Below are positions 33,404-36,165 of a stretch of DNA of 36,165 nucleotides, one piece after another (the first letter of the stretch is position 1; each line of letters starts with the position of its first letter). The stretch spans positions 1 through 36,165 of the forward strand of contig NZ_JAPZVP010000002.1 in the NCBI RefSeq assembly GCF_027622875.1. The letters are read 5' to 3'. Position numbers and translations under genes: made by a program. The notes under the pieces were generated by a model that saw only the letters and a program-made list of their open reading frames with translations, searched no databases and was not told where the DNA came from. Origin of the DNA: Glycomyces luteolus. Lineage in GTDB: Bacteria; Actinomycetota; Actinomycetes; Mycobacteriales; Micromonosporaceae.

Positions 33404-33459
33404 ACGGCTCAGGGCCGGGCAGCGCGCCTTTCGAAGCGCACTGCCAGGCCCTGAGCCGT
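33404..33459 (+). terminator. long two-tier hairpin after the 71-aa gene
   Basis: A 13-bp perfect outer stem (ACGGCTCAGGGCC at 33404-33416 with GGCCCTGAGCCGT at 33447-33459) encloses a second stem-loop (GGCAG...CTGCC with GCGC/GCGC inside). There is no U-tract. It probably terminates or stabilises the small mRNA. The rest of the gap to 33617 shows nothing else. Confidence 0.8.
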
Positions 33460-33617
33460 GTCCGAATCGCCCGCGGCGGCGGTCAAGCCTCCGCAGCGCT
33501 GTCGTCCCGGGCCCGAACGCGCCATCGGCGCACTCGCGGTGTCGTACCCCGATGCGACCCTTGATGTCGGGGGCCCGGCGATGGCCGTTTTGCAGGCTCA
33601 CGCCGGGAATGCGGCCC

Positions 33618-34757
33618 CTAGGAAACCTGCTTGCCGTCGATGTAGGCCCGTTCGACCTTCGAGTAGATGTCGAGCGGGTCGCCGGACCAGATGCAGAAGT
33701 CGGCGTCCTTGCCCGTTTCGAGTGAGCCGAGGCGGTCGTCGACGCCCATGATCGCCGCGGGGTTGATCGTCACCGACCGCAGCGCCGTGTCGCGGTCGAG
33801 CCCGGCTTTCACCGCGAGCATCACCTGGATGATCAAGTGCTCGATCGGCACCACCGGATGGTCGGTGGTGATCGCGAGCTTGACGCCGGCCGCGGCGAGT
33901 TTCGCGGCGTTCTCGGGCCATCGGTTCACCGTCTCCACCTTGGACCGCGAGGACAGCAGCGGCCCGAAGATCACCGGGATCTCCCGCTCGGCGATCACGT
34001 CGGCGAGCAGGTGCGCCTCGGTCCCGTGGTCGAGCACCAGGTCGTACCCGAACTCCTCGGCCACGCGCAGCGCCGTCGCGATGTCGTCGGCCCGGTGGCA
34101 GTGCTGGCGCCAGGGGATCTCGCGGTCCAGGACCTTCCCGAGCACCTCGAGCTTGAGGTCGCGGTCGGGCGCGTCCGCACCGCGGTAGTTCTCGGCCTCC
34201 ACGAACGCCTGGCGCAGCACGCCCGCCGTGCCCAGCCGCGTCGACGGCGTCTTCTTCTGCTCGCCGTACACCCGCTTCGGGTTCTCGCCGAGCGCCGACT
34301 TCACCCCTGACGGCGACCGCAGCACCATCTCGTCCACATAGCGGCCCACGGTCTTGATCGCGACCGTCTCGCCCCCGATCACGTTGCCCGACCCGGGGTT
34401 CACGTTCACCGCCAGCACGCCGCCCTCGAGCGCCTCGGCGAAGCCCGGCTCGGCGGGGTTGATGCCGTCCAGCGCCCGCACGTACGCGGTGTTCGGGTCG
34501 GTCATCTCGTTGGTGTCGTTTCCCGCCCAGCCCTCGGCGACCTCGTGCACCCCCAGGTGCGTGTGCGCGTCGATCAGGCCCGGCACGATCCACTTGCCTG
34601 TCGCGTCCTCGACCGGGACCCCTTCGGGCACAGGCATATCCGGACCGCCGACGGCTCTGATGCGGCCGTTCTCGACGAGGACGACCCCGTGCTCGATCGG
34701 TGCTGACGTGATGGGGACGATCGTCGCGCCGCGCAGCGCGAACCTGGCCTCTGACAT
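33618..34757 (-). CDS. metal-dependent amidohydrolase, imidazolonepropionase-like
   Basis: This 379-residue cytoplasmic protein of the amidohydrolase superfamily (COG1228-like) hydrolyses a C-N bond in a substrate that cannot be deduced. The metal-binding barrel motifs are DAHTHLG (63-69), QHCHR (H219 and H221), DHGTEAHLL (H244 and H249) and TTDHP (D299). The small beta-domain is formed by both termini (VVLVENGRIRAVGG and the C-terminal KDADFCIWSGDPLD). The start at ATG 34757 has GGAAGGCGG upstream. The 3' neighbour is the 71-aa gene (convergent). Upstream lies the heptamer repeat array and a second hydrolase gene on the same strand. Confidence 0.9.
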   Translation of the reverse strand: MSEARFALRGATIVPITSAPIEHGVVLVENGRIRAVGGPDMPVPEGVPVEDATGKWIVPGLIDAHTHLGVHEVAEGWAGNDTNEMTDPNTAYVRALDGINPAEPGFAEALEGGVLAVNVNPGSGNVIGGETVAIKTVGRYVDEMVLRSPSGVKSALGENPKRVYGEQKKTPSTRLGTAGVLRQAFVEAENYRGADAPDRDLKLEVLGKVLDREIPWRQHCHRADDIATALRVAEEFGYDLVLDHGTEAHLLADVIAEREIPVIFGPLLSSRSKVETVNRWPENAAKLAAAGVKLAITTDHPVVPIEHLIIQVMLAVKAGLDRDTALRSVTINPAAIMGVDDRLGSLETGKDADFCIWSGDPLDIYSKVERAYIDGKQVS

Positions 34758-34879
34758 GGACCCGCCTTCCAGGTGGCTCGTGGGGTGGTCGGTGGGGCCC
34801 CGGCCCCGCCATCCATCCTGCCCGACTCGCTAGCCGCGCGGCTAGTGCGGTGGCGGTCTCGTGGAGCGTCCCACTGGTC

Positions 34880-35030
34880 GTACGGCGTACATTGCGCGGC
34901 GTACGTCGTACTGGGTACGGTGTACGACGTACGGTGCGTCGCAACGACATACGATGTACGACGTACTATGTACGGCGTGCCGTGCGTGCTTCCTCGCGTG
35001 CAAAGTACGTCGTACTGTGTACGGCGTCAG
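34880..35030. repeat. degenerate tandem heptamer array (GTACGNC)n
   Basis: The stretch is about 21 consecutive 7-bp units around GTACGNC, with GTAC recurring at multiples of seven bases. Eleven-base palindromes GTACG-N-CGTAC occur at 34880, 34901, 34922, 34956 and 35005, with near matches at 34915, 34949, 34970 and 35019. Spacings are 21, 14, 7, 27, 7, 14, 35 and 14. One phase slip (a 6-bp unit) occurs near 34945, and units at 34984-35004 are badly eroded. The last unit overlaps the stop codon of the alpha/beta hydrolase gene. There are no spacers of CRISPR type. Confidence 0.9.
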
Positions 35031-35947
35031 CTCGCCCAGCGGATGATCTCCTTCGTGATCGTCTCCGGGGCCTCCTGCTGCGGGAAATGGCCGATGCCGT
35101 CGAGGAGCTTCCACTCGTAGCGCCCGTGCACGTACCGGCCCGAGCCCTGAGCCGTGCGCGGCAGCACGCAGCGGTCGAGCGCGCCGTGCAGCTGCAGCGT
35201 CGGCACCGGTGTCGGCCGCTGCAGGAGCTTCACGAACCGCCGCCCGGCCAGGCCCATCGCGGTGCGGAACGGCCACCGGAACGCTTCAAGGGCGCAGAAC
35301 GCGGCCTGCGGGATCTGGATGACGTCCCGGCACGCCCGCACGTACTCCTGGAAATCGCGGCTGCCCCGCCAGCCCGGGCCGGACCACGCGTACATCAGGT
35401 CGGCGACTTTCCTTGCGTCCCAGTCGGTCAGCTTGTGCTCATAGCGGGGCATCTGGAACGCGAAGAGGTGCCGGGAGGCCGTCAGCTGCCCCTTCGGGTC
35501 GACCGCGAGCGCGGCGCGCTGGCGCAGCGGATGGGCCGCGCCGATGACGACGAGTGACCTGAACTGGCGGGGGTGGAACGCGGCGGCGGCGAACCCGAGG
35601 ATGCCGCCGAGATCGTGCCCGACGACGGTGGCCTCGCGCTCGCCGAGGGCGCGCACGAGCCCCACGACGTCGGCGGCCATCGTGTAGGCGTCGTAGCCGC
35701 GCGGCGGCTTGTCGGAGGCGCCGTAACCGCGCAGGTCGGCGGCCACGACGCGGAAGCCGGCGTCGGCGAGCGCCGGGATCTGGTGGCGCCAGGCCCACCA
35801 GAACTCGGGGAAGCCGTGGAGCAGCAGGATGAGCGGGCCCTCGCCTGCCTCCACGACGTGGAAGCGCGAGCCGTTGGCGTCGATGTGCCGGTGGGTCCAG
35901 GGGCCTTGCTTGATCGCGGCGCTGTCGGCGAAGGTCTTGCGGGTCAC
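35027..35947 (-). CDS. alpha/beta hydrolase, epoxide-hydrolase-like
   Basis: This 306-residue cytoplasmic protein has the oxyanion motif HGFPEFWWAW (44-53). The nucleophile elbow GHDLGG has Asp (D112) instead of Ser. A cap region with several Tyr and Trp follows, then acid D258 (HGALDR) and His 287 (GIGHFPQ). Asp as nucleophile points to epoxide hydrolase or haloacid/haloalkane dehalogenase-type chemistry. HGFPE favours epoxide hydrolase. The start GTG 35947 has no Shine-Dalgarno sequence but has TACGCT six bases upstream, suggesting a leaderless mRNA; GTG 35968 is the alternative. The stop lies inside the last heptamer repeat. Its transcript may run through the array toward the amidohydrolase gene. 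Confidence 0.88.
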   Translation of the reverse strand: MTRKTFADSAAIKQGPWTHRHIDANGSRFHVVEAGEGPLILLLHGFPEFWWAWRHQIPALADAGFRVVAADLRGYGASDKPPRGYDAYTMAADVVGLVRALGEREATVVGHDLGGILGFAAAAFHPRQFRSLVVIGAAHPLRQRAALAVDPKGQLTASRHLFAFQMPRYEHKLTDWDARKVADLMYAWSGPGWRGSRDFQEYVRACRDVIQIPQAAFCALEAFRWPFRTAMGLAGRRFVKLLQRPTPVPTLQLHGALDRCVLPRTAQGSGRYVHGRYEWKLLDGIGHFPQQEAPETITKEIIRWAS

Positions 35948-36091
35948 GCGCCCAGCGTACGAGGTCACCGCCCGGCGGCGGCGAGGCGGAGGCGGGGAGG
36001 GCGATCGGAGGTCACGGTCGGGGGACCCGGGGAGGGGCGGCCGGTGCGGAGTGCGGCGAAGGTGGCCCGGTCGGCAAGGGCCGCGACACAA

Positions 36092-36165
36092 CGGCGGGGG
36101 GCGGGGGGGGGGGGGCGCGGGGGGGGCGGGGGGCGGGGCGGGGGGGGCGGGCGGGGGGGGGGGGC
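36092..36165. other. G-homopolymer low-complexity window end, probable artefact
   Basis: Almost pure G with scattered C. It mirrors the C-run at the left end and is best explained by poly-G read tails at a contig edge. Bases from about 35960 to 36091 look genuine but hold no gene. Confidence 0.8.

Noticed and set aside
34880..35030. CRISPR array
   Set aside because: The units are 7 bp, contiguous and degenerate, with no unique spacers and no cas genes nearby.
13339..36165. A second copy of the tRNA-Lys 3' end (attR)
   Set aside because: I looked for repeats of the T-arm and acceptor sequence downstream and saw none, but could not search exhaustively.

Overview
The window is about 70% GC with strong G/C third-position bias. 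It carries the actinobacterial gene neighbourhood ppa / dacB / zinc metalloprotease / tilS / hpt / ftsH / folE, and many starts look leaderless. I infer a soil- or plant-associated actinobacterium, possibly Glycomyces- or Micromonospora-like; the genus cannot be fixed from the sequence alone. Both ends look artefactual: C-runs at the left and G-runs at the right, and the first 71 bases exactly copy the 5' end of the amylase gene at 7994-8064.

Region 1 (about 245-12787) is mostly housekeeping. It has an uncharacterised gene, a very acidic protein with eleven 13-residue Ca-loop-like repeats, folE, ftsH, hpt, tilS, a zincin-like metalloprotease, dacB, ppa and yaaA. A secreted alpha-amylase with a starch-binding domain sits between the metalloprotease and dacB, has its own regulatory region, and changes codon style part-way along. 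Well-formed hairpin terminators separate most units.

Region 2 (13263-26758) begins with tRNA-Lys(TTT), followed by a decayed tyrosine integrase pointing at the tRNA. Then comes a carbohydrate-scavenging cluster. It contains a secreted BNR_4 beta-propeller protein with a ricin-type lectin domain, a CBM35-GH62 arabinofuranosidase, a complete rhamnose-type ABC importer (ATPase, two permeases, lipoprotein), a FIVAR-GH43-CBM35 enzyme resembling exo-beta-1,3-galactanases, a broken AraC-type regulator and a ricin-lectin-GH43 enzyme. My reading is an arabinogalactan or rhamnose/arabinose side-chain harvesting locus. Secreted enzymes would free rhamnose, arabinose and galactose, and the importer would take up rhamnose. 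LacI-type operators at the importer promoter and before the last GH43 gene may coordinate it.

Region 3 (27064-36091) has a GH15 / membrane protein / SpoIIE-type PP2C phosphatase set, a second folE coupled to a DoxX-like membrane gene, and a divergent cysteine-rich ArsR-like regulator with an A+T-rich palindrome between them. Small unknown genes, an amidohydrolase and an epoxide-hydrolase-like alpha/beta hydrolase follow. A 150-bp degenerate heptamer tandem array (GTACGNC) lies between the last two genes.
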